Below are positions 16,670-24,181 of a stretch of 53,078 nucleotides of DNA, piece after piece; within the stretch, counting starts at the first letter, position 1, and every line of letters begins with the position of its first letter. The position numbers and the translations under genes were made by a program. The notes under the pieces were generated by a model, which saw only the letters and a list, made by a program, of their open reading frames with translations, ran no database searches and was not told the origin of the DNA. Source of the stretch: Bacteroidales bacterium. GTDB taxonomy: Bacteria > Bacteroidota > Bacteroidia > Bacteroidales > TTA-H9. Location: NCBI GenBank assembly GCA_028689615.1, contig JAQVCV010000030.1, forward strand, positions 1-53,078. Reading direction: 5' to 3'.

Positions 16670-16698
16670 TTTGGTAATGTTAAAAGTGTGTATCTTTG
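16670..16698 (+). promoter_or_regulatory. Promoter of the tRNA-Leu pair
   Basis: TATCTTTG at 16691-16698 matches the -7 box; TTTG at 16670-16673 is 17 bases upstream. The first tRNA begins 17 bases after the box. Confidence 0.65.
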
Positions 16699-16715
16699 CA
16701 GCCTCAAAACCCCAA

Positions 16716-16802
16716 GCCCAGGTGGTGAAACTGGTAGACACGCTACTTTGAGGGGGTAGTGCCCGTTCGGGCGTGCAAGTTCAAGTCTTGTCCTGGGCAC
16801 CA
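16716..16802 (+). tRNA. tRNA-Leu (anticodon GAG)
   Basis: 87 bases including an encoded CCA. Acceptor GCCCAGG pairs with CCTGGGC, discriminator A. The anticodon stem CTACT/GGTAG encloses loop TTGAGGG with anticodon GAG. A long variable arm (TGCCCGTTCGGGCG) typical of leucine tRNAs and a TTCAAGT T-loop are present. Confidence 0.93.
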
Positions 16803-16823
16803 GTTTTAAGTTCATTGTTTTGA

Positions 16824-16909
16824 GCCCAAGTGGCGGAATTGGTAGACGCGCTAGTTTCAGGGACTAGTATCCGACGGATGTGCAGGTTCAAGTCCTGTCT
16901 TGGGTACCA
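16824..16909 (+). tRNA. tRNA-Leu (anticodon CAG)
   Basis: 86 bases including an encoded CCA. Acceptor GCCCAAG pairs with CTTGGGT (G-T at the first pair). The anticodon stem CTAGT/ACTAG encloses loop TTCAGGG with anticodon CAG. Long variable arm with TCCGACGGA. It lies 21 bases after the first tRNA-Leu and is surely co-transcribed. Confidence 0.93.
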
Positions 16910-16921
16910 AAAATTCCAGCG

Positions 16922-16957
16922 ATCCCCGGTAGCCTTAAGGTTGCCGGGGATTTTTTG
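16922..16957 (+). terminator. Rho-independent terminator of the tRNA unit
   Basis: ATCCCCGGTAGCC (16922-16934), loop TTAA, GGTTGCCGGGGAT (16939-16951), then a T-run. A 13-bp stem with wobble pairs. It also separates the tRNA unit from the convergent operon that ends at 16997. Confidence 0.85.
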
Positions 16958-16996
16958 TGTGCGGAAGGTTGGAGGTTGTCATGCGCAGGCTGTGCT

Positions 16997-17575
16997 TCAG
17001 GATCGTGATGTTAAGGTAAGCCACAACGTCTGGGGTGAGGAGAGTGCGTTGATGGAACGTAGTGGTGTCAAAAAGCCCGCATCTATCAAATTCTCAGGGA
17101 AGCACACAATCATAAGCGAGATGGTTTCCGGCTCTATGTTTTTAGTTTTTAGATGGACCAGGTAGCGGTCGGGAGTGGCAAAAACAAGGTACGGTTGTTT
17201 TTGCAGATTCGTGCTCCTTTGGAGGTAAAGGTTGGTATCGCAGGCGGGGGTAAGGGTTACCAACAGGTTTGCCGACGGGTTTTCAGGTTCAAAGATTTGT
17301 TTTTTCAAGCGTTCGACTTCACTTACCGATGATTGCAGAACCACCACAGTTTGGTTTTTAAGGGCCGGCGGGTTTGCAAGCAGCGCTTTCATTAGGAGAA
17401 TCAAATGGTTTTGTATTGTGGTTTTATCAGCAATGAAAAAAGTGGAAGGTTGACTGGTAGCAAGTTGCCTCATTGCCTTCAGCCAGCCTGCTTCGCTATT
17501 GTTCATCGTCTTGTCTGAGTAGTTGTCGATGAGCCAGTGTCGAAATGAATTGCCTGATTTTGCCGGGTAGATCAT
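16997..17575 (-). CDS. Degenerate DEAD-box-helicase-like small protein
   Basis: A 192-aa cytoplasmic protein, not matching a family I can name with certainty. Its order of motifs resembles the first RecA domain of DEAD-box RNA helicases with the catalytic residues gone. IADKTTIQNHLILLMKALL sits where motif I (A-TGSGKT) is expected, QTVVVLQSSVSEVERLKKQI where the PTRELA motif lies, and FATPDRYLVHL matches the TPGRLxDxL motif. MIVCFPENLIDAGFLTPLRSI parallels LVLDEADRMLDMGFxPxLRxI, with DEAD replaced by CFPE. ATP binding and hydrolysis therefore look lost. It starts six bases after the phhA stop and is the last gene of the aromatic amino-acid operon. It may be a decayed helicase fragment or a genuine small binding protein; the intact frame favours the latter. 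Confidence 0.6.
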   Translation of the reverse strand: MIYPAKSGNSFRHWLIDNYSDKTMNNSEAGWLKAMRQLATSQPSTFFIADKTTIQNHLILLMKALLANPPALKNQTVVVLQSSVSEVERLKKQIFEPENPSANLLVTLTPACDTNLYLQRSTNLQKQPYLVFATPDRYLVHLKTKNIEPETISLMIVCFPENLIDAGFLTPLRSINALSSPQTLWLTLTSRS

Positions 17576-17581
17576 AGTTTG

Positions 17582-19333
17582 CTAGGGTTTTAGGGTTGCT
17601 TCGGTATCAATGAGGCTTATCCCGTCGTTGATTAATTTTGCGAGAGCCGGGTCAGAAACTGCCAGGATTTTGAGTCTGGTTTCTATGTCTCGCATCAGGA
17701 CTGTTTCATTCAGATGGTTTTTTCTTACGACCTCTAAAATTCCCATCGCGCAAAGCCAGTCGTCGGGAAAATGTTGAAGCGCCGTCCAGAGTTCAGGGAG
17801 CAGGTTGGTTGGAAGTTCGCCCGATCGGATGGCGCGCATGGTTCCATAGTGTTTGTGCAGTTTTCGCGCATTTTCATCGTGGATTATCTTATGGGTTTTC
17901 TCTGTTGGCACGGGGAAACTAAAACCGCAAGCCTCTTTATCGGCAGGGCCGGGGAATGCCGAAAGAATCGACGCGCCTACGGCCATGTCGTAAACGCCCC
18001 ATGAGGGGTCGAACAGCATCCGGCTGCCGTAGGTTACCTGGCAGTTGGTGAAGCTGATCAACAGCAGCCTGCCATCTTTGTAAGTCACACTTTCAACCAC
18101 CCCTTTAACTATGATCCCTGACTCAAATTCCAGTTTTGTTTTTATTCCGGGTGTGAGTTTTGCCCCGCGCAAGCATATCGGGTCGGAATCCTCGGGATTG
18201 CAGGGCAGGTTTTTCCAGCGCCCGACTGGCGATCCAAACCCGTGGGCATGGTAGTGGGAGCCGTGCCCGTCAAGTTCTTTGTTGTTGAACGACAATGCAG
18301 TAGCACCTGTTGTGCGGATGTACACTGGTTCTCCATCGTGGCTGATCATCTCGCTGAAAAGCCCCGAGACCTGCAATCCACTGCTCCACATGCAGGTGGC
18401 AATGCTGCCCGATGTCATGGCTTTGTTCACACCGTAAGTTCCCCCTCTTTTGAAGGCCATCGTACCGGCAAATTCTTCGAGAACCCTTGTGAGGGTGGCA
18501 AAGTCGGGTGTGACGAATAGTTGAGGTTGTGGCTCTGTGATGTCGAACGATTGTTTTGCAGCGGCAATAGAATAGGTTCTTTTCTTTACACCAGACTGAA
18601 GGCAATAGTAGCTTTCAGCAATGGACGACAGGAGTCCGGCGCCATAGATCTTGGGCGCGTCGGGCGATCCTATCAAGCCGTATTCTACTGTCCACCAATG
18701 AAGGTTGCGTATGAGGGCAAGTTCGGAAGGCTCTTCCTGCAATGTCATCAGGTGGTTTAGCTCTTCGGCTGCTTTCGTGATGTGGTTAGCATCGGAGTAG
18801 GGATCGGCTTTGAGGATGCTCAGATGCCTTATGGCTTCGTAGATTCTGTTGTCGTTGGCCGATGGAAATGCTTTGCTTCCAACTTCTCCAAAGCGTTTCA
18901 GGTAGGCAGCATACTCGGGGTCGGCAATGATGGGGGCATGGCCGGCAGCTTCGTGGATGATGTCGGGGGCCGGGGTGTATCCAATCTGGCTGATGGGACG
19001 TATGTCGGCGGCAATCACCAGCACGTTGTAGGCCTGGAATTCCATGAAGGCCGAGGGAGGGATGAACCCGTCAACAGCCACTGCAGCCCAGCCTATCTCT
19101 TTTAGAATCCGGTTCATGCCATACATGTGGGGAATCTCGTTGATGCTGATTCCGGTTTTTGTCAGCCCTTCGAGATAGCTTCCATGAGCTTTGCGGCTCA
19201 GAAACCTGATGTTTTGTCGCATCACATACCGCCACACTTCGTGATCCTGCGGGGTATAATCGTTGTAGGGCTGGTCAATCACCAGGCTCATCAGATGGCG
19301 GGGCAGCCGGTCGAGTATTTCGTTGGTTTCCAT
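17582..19333 (-). CDS. phhA: Aromatic amino-acid (phenylalanine-4-) hydroxylase, long bacteroidotal form
   Basis: Converts phenylalanine to tyrosine with O2 and a pterin cofactor at a non-haem iron centre. The iron triad is visible: HEAAGHAP with His127 and His132, and Glu217 in HWWTVEYGLI. At 583 aa it is about twice the length of proteobacterial PhhA (roughly 260-300 aa). The catalytic domain ends near residue 300, and the remaining 280 residues form an extension (SGLQVSGLFSEMISHDGEPVYIRTTGATALSFNNKE onward in separate segments) known from long bacteroidotal homologues but of unclear function. METNEI at 19333 is the only plausible start. It lies 19 bases after the flavin-reductase-like gene and six bases before the helicase-like gene. 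The neighbours hppD and hmgA confirm a role in tyrosine catabolism. Confidence 0.9.
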   Translation of the reverse strand: METNEILDRLPRHLMSLVIDQPYNDYTPQDHEVWRYVMRQNIRFLSRKAHGSYLEGLTKTGISINEIPHMYGMNRILKEIGWAAVAVDGFIPPSAFMEFQAYNVLVIAADIRPISQIGYTPAPDIIHEAAGHAPIIADPEYAAYLKRFGEVGSKAFPSANDNRIYEAIRHLSILKADPYSDANHITKAAEELNHLMTLQEEPSELALIRNLHWWTVEYGLIGSPDAPKIYGAGLLSSIAESYYCLQSGVKKRTYSIAAAKQSFDITEPQPQLFVTPDFATLTRVLEEFAGTMAFKRGGTYGVNKAMTSGSIATCMWSSGLQVSGLFSEMISHDGEPVYIRTTGATALSFNNKELDGHGSHYHAHGFGSPVGRWKNLPCNPEDSDPICLRGAKLTPGIKTKLEFESGIIVKGVVESVTYKDGRLLLISFTNCQVTYGSRMLFDPSWGVYDMAVGASILSAFPGPADKEACGFSFPVPTEKTHKIIHDENARKLHKHYGTMRAIRSGELPTNLLPELWTALQHFPDDWLCAMGILEVVRKNHLNETVLMRDIETRLKILAVSDPALAKLINDGISLIDTEATLKP

Positions 19334-19352
19334 GGCTAATCTTGATTTCGTT

Positions 19353-20243
19353 TTAGGGGCTTAAAAAGAGGATGTTGAGAGCCGTGCTCACCTCTCCCGA
19401 TTCTATTTTTTTTCTCACCAAACGGTGGTAGGCTTCCCGTTTGGCCGGGGGTTCGTGATGTTCCTGTTCTATGGCGACTACCTCGGCGAGTTTTTTGGCC
19501 TCCTCGAGCTGCAGCGCGGTTGGCATTGAGCTACTGTTGCCAAGTTGCCCGATGTGGTTGCCCTTCAGGATTTCGCTTTCCAACACATGGGGCGGGAGGT
19601 TGTCAACCCCAATGCCTGGTTTGGCCGCTGGTTTGGGGATTCTAAACAGGGCATCGCCTGACGCTCTGCAATAGAAATCATCGCCCAATCGCCCTACGAG
19701 GTCTGTTTTTAGCGGTTCGATGCTTCCATCGGGGCGCTGAATTTTGTTGTCAACATGGATGGCTACCACGCGGCAAATCACAAGGTTGCCAGCCGCCGCC
19801 TGATCGCCGGTTTCAATAACCTGTTGCACCTTGCACTCGAATTGAACTGGAGACTCACCCACTCGTGGCGGTTTCACTCTGAGCGAAGGGATCATGGTGA
19901 AACCGGCTTTCTGGAATTCGTTGGTTCCGCGGGGGTAATCGGAACTGGCTAAACTTACCTGGTGCACCATGTCGTAAGTCACCACGTTGATGACCACTTC
20001 GGGTACCTGTTTCAGGTTCTCGAAGGTATGTTTGGTGGTGTTGTCGCGACCGCGTCGTGCAGGTGAGAAGATGAGGATGGGCGGGTTGGTGCCAAAAGCA
20101 TTGAAAAAACTGAAAGGGGAGAGGTTGGGGTTGCCATCGGCATCAATCGTTGACGCCAGGGCAATGGGGCGCGGGCCTATGGCTGCTGTGAGGAGGTTGG
20201 CCAACTGCGGGATTGGCAACTGGTCGGGAATGTAGTGGGTCAT
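19353..20243 (-). CDS. Flavin-reductase-like FMN-binding split-barrel protein
   Basis: A 296-aa cytoplasmic protein of the flavin reductase-like family. The split-barrel core covers about residues 10-190: IGPRPIALASTIDADGNPNLSPFSFFNAFGTNPPILIFSPARR, in which RPIAL, SPFSFFN and the SPARR-like turn are typical FMN/NAD(P)H contacts. The C-terminal 90 residues are helical and charged and may form a lid or dimer arm. The start overlaps the fahA stop as ATGA (20243-20240), so the two are translationally coupled. Homologues recur next to homogentisate genes in Bacteroidota, but the chemistry they add is not established. Options are supply of reduced flavin or pterin-related reduction for PhhA. Family confident, role inferred. 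Confidence 0.8.
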   Translation of the reverse strand: MTHYIPDQLPIPQLANLLTAAIGPRPIALASTIDADGNPNLSPFSFFNAFGTNPPILIFSPARRGRDNTTKHTFENLKQVPEVVINVVTYDMVHQVSLASSDYPRGTNEFQKAGFTMIPSLRVKPPRVGESPVQFECKVQQVIETGDQAAAGNLVICRVVAIHVDNKIQRPDGSIEPLKTDLVGRLGDDFYCRASGDALFRIPKPAAKPGIGVDNLPPHVLESEILKGNHIGQLGNSSSMPTALQLEEAKKLAEVVAIEQEHHEPPAKREAYHRLVRKKIESGEVSTALNILFLSP

Positions 20244-21511
20244 AAAGCAATGGGTTTTGCGGGCAGGATGGTGGTCACCGCTTCGCCGAATCCAACACGA
20301 ATGCCGTTGGTTTTGGCAAAGCCTCTGATGATCACCGTGTCGTGATCGTTGAGGAAGGTTCTGCTGGTTCCATCGGCAAGAGTAATGGGGCGGGTCTCTT
20401 TCCAGGCCAGCTCAAGCATCGAGCCAAAGGAGCCGGCTTCATGACCGCTGATGGTGCCTGATCCGTAGAGGTCGCCCACGTTGATGTTGCAACCGTTCAC
20501 GGTGTGGTGGGCCAATTGTTGCGCCATGTTCCAGTAGAGGTGCCGGAAATTCGACCGGCATACGGCGGTTTCTGTCCCCTGCGGTGTTTTAATGGCTACC
20601 TCCAAATGGATGTCGAAGCTTTTTTTGCCGGTGAACTGAAGGTAGGGTAGGGGAGAGGGATCTTGCGGCGGCCCTTGCACCCTGAAGGGCTCCAGTGCAT
20701 CGAGGGTGACCACCCAGGGCGAGACTATCGAACCAAAATTTTTACCCAGAAAGGGACCCAGTGGCACGTATTCCCATTTTTGGATGTCGCGGGCTGAGAG
20801 GTCGTTGAAGAGCACCATGCCAAAAATGGCCTTTTCGGCGTCGTCAGTCGAAATTGAGTCACCCAGTCTGGTGGAGATTCCGGTCACGAAGGCCATTTCC
20901 AATTCGAAATCAACTTGCCGGCTTGGTCCAAACACAGGCGAAGGGGAGTTGTCGGGGTTGGTTTGACCGTTCGGTCGATGCACCGGGGTGCCCGATACCA
21001 CGATGGAGCTGCTTCGTCCGTGGTAACCCACCGGTATGTGTTTCCAGTTGGGAAGCAGTGGGTTGCTGGCATCACGAAACATGATCCCAACGTTGGTGGC
21101 GTGTTCGAGGCTCGAATAAAAATCGGTGTAATCGCCCACGTGCAATGGCATCAGCATCTCAACCCCGTGGATGGGAGTTGCTATTTGGCTGAAAAGGTGA
21201 TGGTTGCTGACGAGAGGGCTGTCGGGGTCGGAGAAAAGGTAAATCAGCCGTTGTCTCACCGCCCTCCAAACCGGCTGGCCGAGGGCAATAAAGGGGTTGA
21301 GCACTGGTTGCCGAAACACACCGGGGCTGGTTCCCGTGTCGTCGAGTAAATGGTTCATAGCCAGGGCATGCAAGTCAATCGCGGTGTTGCCAATACGGGT
21401 AGCCACCACGGGTTGCGAATGGTCGCGGCGCATCACACCAAACGGGATGTTGTGCAACGTGAAATCGCTGTCGTCGGGTATGGGGATCAGTGTATCTTTA
21501 ATTTCGTACAT
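20240..21511 (-). CDS. fahA: Fumarylacetoacetase
   Basis: Hydrolyses fumarylacetoacetate to fumarate and acetoacetate, the last step of tyrosine degradation; cytoplasmic. The 423-aa length is normal for the family. Visible landmarks: N-terminal SH3-like part (FTLHNIPFGVMRR), metal ligand Asp in DYTDFYSSLEHA, the Glu pair in QVDFELEMAFVTG, and metal-ligand Asp in LFNDLSARDIQKWE. GSGTISGHEAGSFGSMLEL near the C-terminus is also conserved. It begins 45 bases after the hppD stop and overlaps the flavin-reductase-like gene by four bases. Confidence 0.93.
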   Translation of the reverse strand: MYEIKDTLIPIPDDSDFTLHNIPFGVMRRDHSQPVVATRIGNTAIDLHALAMNHLLDDTGTSPGVFRQPVLNPFIALGQPVWRAVRQRLIYLFSDPDSPLVSNHHLFSQIATPIHGVEMLMPLHVGDYTDFYSSLEHATNVGIMFRDASNPLLPNWKHIPVGYHGRSSSIVVSGTPVHRPNGQTNPDNSPSPVFGPSRQVDFELEMAFVTGISTRLGDSISTDDAEKAIFGMVLFNDLSARDIQKWEYVPLGPFLGKNFGSIVSPWVVTLDALEPFRVQGPPQDPSPLPYLQFTGKKSFDIHLEVAIKTPQGTETAVCRSNFRHLYWNMAQQLAHHTVNGCNINVGDLYGSGTISGHEAGSFGSMLELAWKETRPITLADGTSRTFLNDHDTVIIRGFAKTNGIRVGFGEAVTTILPAKPIAL

Positions 21512-21556
21512 ATCAATTGGGTTTTGCTTCCTCAGGGAGGGATGGTTAAAGATGGG

Positions 21557-22654
21557 TCAGAGTGTTCCGCGGCTTTGTTGTTCTAATTCAATGGCTTCGA
21601 ACAGCGCTTTGAAGTTCCCCTTTCCGAACGATTTGGCCCCTTTGCGCTGGATGATCTCGTAGAAAAGGGTGGGGCGGTCTTCCACAGGTTTGGTGAAGAT
21701 TTGGAGGAGGTAACCCTCGTCGTCGCGGTCAACCAGTATGCCCAGGTCGCGAAGGGGAGCAAGCTCTTCGTCAATTTCCCCCACGCGGTCTAGCACCGTG
21801 TCGTAATAGGTAGCAGGCACTTTCAGAAACTCCACGCCGCGGTCGCGCAAAGCCATTACGGTCTCGATGATGTTGTTGGTTGCCAGGGCTGCATGTTGCA
21901 CACCAGGCGACTTGTAAAAATCGAGGTATTCTTCAATTTGTGATTTTTTTCGCCCTTCGGCCGGTTCGTTGAGGGGGAATTTAATGCGCAGGTTGCTGTT
22001 GGCCATTACTTTACTCATCAATGCAGTGTATTCTGTCGAAATGTCTTTGTCGTCGAACGATACCAACTGGCTGAATCCCATCACCTCCGAGTAGAATCGG
22101 GCCCAGGTGTTCATCTCGTTCCAACCCACGTTTCCTACCATGTGGTCCACATAGAGCAAGCCAACCGGCTCGGGACGGTAGTGAGGTTCCCAGGCTTTGT
22201 AGCCAGGCATAAAAACGCCGCGGTAGTTTTTTCTTTCCACGAACAGATGAACGGTTTCGCCGTAGGTATAGATGCCAGCGGTTATCACTTCACCGTGTTC
22301 GTCGGCTTGGACGGTAGGAGGCTGATACACCCTGGCGCCACGTCGTGTGGTCTCTTCAAACGATTGGCGGGCATCGTCAACCCACAGGGCTATTATTTTC
22401 ACCCCGTCGCCATGAAGTTTCACGTGATCGGCAACTGGTGAATCGGGGACGAGCGAGGTGGTGAAGACGAAGGTGATTTTCTCCTGTCGCAGCGCGTACG
22501 AGGCACGGTCTTTTAAACCTGTCTCAAGCCCTGCATAAGCCACAGGCTGAAAACCGAAAGCGGTTTGGTAATAATGGGCAGCCTGCTTGGCATTTCCTAC
22601 ATAGAATTCAACATGATCGGTGCCATTAATGGGCAAAAAATCGGTAGCATTCAT
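21557..22654 (-). CDS. hppD: 4-Hydroxyphenylpyruvate dioxygenase
   Basis: Converts 4-hydroxyphenylpyruvate and O2 to homogentisate with Fe(II); cytoplasmic. The protein is 365 aa with two vicinal-oxygen-chelate halves. Iron ligands are visible: His in YVDHMVGNV, His in GVQHAALATNNI and Glu in LFYEIIQRKGAKSFGKGN. The last also belongs to the C-terminal helix that gates the site. The ATG at 22654 is preferred over a TTG three bases upstream. It lies between hmgA and fahA, 88 bases after the hmgA stop. Confidence 0.93.
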   Translation of the reverse strand: MNATDFLPINGTDHVEFYVGNAKQAAHYYQTAFGFQPVAYAGLETGLKDRASYALRQEKITFVFTTSLVPDSPVADHVKLHGDGVKIIALWVDDARQSFEETTRRGARVYQPPTVQADEHGEVITAGIYTYGETVHLFVERKNYRGVFMPGYKAWEPHYRPEPVGLLYVDHMVGNVGWNEMNTWARFYSEVMGFSQLVSFDDKDISTEYTALMSKVMANSNLRIKFPLNEPAEGRKKSQIEEYLDFYKSPGVQHAALATNNIIETVMALRDRGVEFLKVPATYYDTVLDRVGEIDEELAPLRDLGILVDRDDEGYLLQIFTKPVEDRPTLFYEIIQRKGAKSFGKGNFKALFEAIELEQQSRGTL

Positions 22655-22718
22655 CAATCTTTTATTTTTTTATTGGGGTATTGTAACTATCATATTTAAA
22701 GTGGACTGAAATCGAACA

Positions 22719-22755
22719 GAATCCTCAAATCTTTGAATCTTTGAATTAAAAATCC
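22719..22755. repeat. Dispersed repeat words AATCTTTGAATC in the hmgA-hppD gap
   Basis: The 88-base gap between hmgA and hppD holds GAATCCTCAAATCTTTGAAT followed by CTTTGAATT. The same vocabulary occurs near 16121-16190 and 36018-36216. It ends just inside the hmgA stop region. Confidence 0.5.
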
Positions 22756-23906
22756 ACCCACGACCTGTAGTAATCCGGATTCTCGAGGCTGAGAGCTTGT
22801 TTGGTGATGTTAAGCGGACGGAAAGTGTCCACCATCACTGCCAGTTCGCGGGTCTCTTTGGCACCGAGGCTGCGTTCAACTGCACCGGGTGCCGGTCCGT
22901 GTGGTATTCCTGTGGGGTGGAGGGTTATCATACCCTGGCGGATGTTGTTGCGACTCATGAAGTCGCCGTCAACGTAGTAAAGCACTTCGTCGGAATCCAC
23001 GTTGCTGTGGTTGTAAGGAGCCGGGATGCTTTCCGGGTGGTAGTCGTAGAGCCGTGGTACGAAGGCGCACATCACGAAGGTGGGGGTTTCGAAGGTTTGG
23101 TGCACAGGAGGTGGTTGGTGAAGCCTTCCGGTTATAGGCTCAAAATCGTGAATGGAGAAGGCAAAGGGGTAGTGGTAGCCATCCCAGCCAATGAGGTCGA
23201 ACCGATGGGTGGCGAAATGGTAAGGCCAGATGGTGTCGCCCCGCTTGATTTTCACCAGGAAGTCGCCTTTTTCATCGTGGGTTTCAAGGGCTACAGGTTT
23301 TCTGATGTCACGTTCACAGAAAGGGGCGTGTTCGAGCAATTGGCCGGCCTTGTTGACATATCTTTTTGGAAATCTTAAGGGTGTGAACGATTCCACGATA
23401 AAGAGGCGGTTGTCGGTGGTATCGAAATCAATCTGGTAAATCACCCCTCGGGGGATAAGAAGGTGATCGCCAGGCGAGAAAGGGAGCATGCCGTACATGG
23501 TTCGCAGGGTACCGGTGCCACGATGCACGAAAATCATTTCATCGGCTCCCGAGTTCTTGAAAAAGTAATCGGTGGTGGAGCGATGTGGCGCGGCCAGGTA
23601 GATGTATAAATCGTTGTTAACCAGAACAGGAATCCTGCTTCGCAGGTAGTCGTCGGTGGCCAGCAACTCGAAGCCGTTGAAACTACGGTGTTGCATGTTG
23701 GGTTGTACTGCAATTTCGGGGGCCACGTTCACCGGGTCTTCAATGCTAGTGACCATGGTTGGCGGATAGCAGTGATAGACAAGTGAATACAGATCGCTAA
23801 ATCCTTCGGTTGACACCAATTGTTCGGAATAAAGGGAGCCATCGGGTTTGCGGAACACGGTATGGCGTTTTCGGGGAATCGTTCCCAGGGTATGGTAGTG
23901 TGGCAT
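22746..23906 (-). CDS. hmgA: Homogentisate 1,2-dioxygenase
   Basis: Opens the homogentisate ring with O2 to give maleylacetoacetate; cytoplasmic, Fe(II)-dependent cupin. Ligand-bearing stretches are visible: PAPYNHSNVDSDEVLYYVDGDF (His and Glu) and LHPTGIPHGPAPG (His). I chose the ATG at 23906, giving 386 aa beginning MPHYHTLGTIPRKRHTVFRKPDG, where similarity to the family starts. The open frame extends 24 codons further to an ATG at 23978 with non-conserved sequence. It is the first gene of the minus-strand catabolic operon. A weak -7-like TATCTTGA on the minus strand lies at 24017-24010. Confidence 0.92.
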   Translation of the reverse strand: MPHYHTLGTIPRKRHTVFRKPDGSLYSEQLVSTEGFSDLYSLVYHCYPPTMVTSIEDPVNVAPEIAVQPNMQHRSFNGFELLATDDYLRSRIPVLVNNDLYIYLAAPHRSTTDYFFKNSGADEMIFVHRGTGTLRTMYGMLPFSPGDHLLIPRGVIYQIDFDTTDNRLFIVESFTPLRFPKRYVNKAGQLLEHAPFCERDIRKPVALETHDEKGDFLVKIKRGDTIWPYHFATHRFDLIGWDGYHYPFAFSIHDFEPITGRLHQPPPVHQTFETPTFVMCAFVPRLYDYHPESIPAPYNHSNVDSDEVLYYVDGDFMSRNNIRQGMITLHPTGIPHGPAPGAVERSLGAKETRELAVMVDTFRPLNITKQALSLENPDYYRSWVDF

Positions 23907-24147
23907 CGGCGTAGTTTGGTTATAATGATTTGCATCCCGAGGTGTTTTGGGCTGCATGTCAGCATTTAACAATTGCACAGTACTAATTGTTTGGCTTATT
24001 TAAAAAGATTCAAGATAAATAATTTAAAAAGTTGATTGTTAGTGGATGGTAGTGGGTTTCGTTTCTCGTAAAGATTTGATGAAGTGTTGCTGGCAGTCTG
24101 TTGTAAAAACAAGCAAGCAACAACAAAATTATTGTTATGAAAATTTC

Positions 24148-24155
24148 TAGATTTG
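24148..24155 (+). promoter_or_regulatory. -7 box of the S51 peptidase gene
   Basis: TAGATTTG matches TAnnTTTG, 27 bases before the ATG at 24182. No good TTTG at the -33 position is seen. Confidence 0.45.
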
Positions 24156-24181
24156 CTTCCTGATTCCTTATTTAGAAATTC

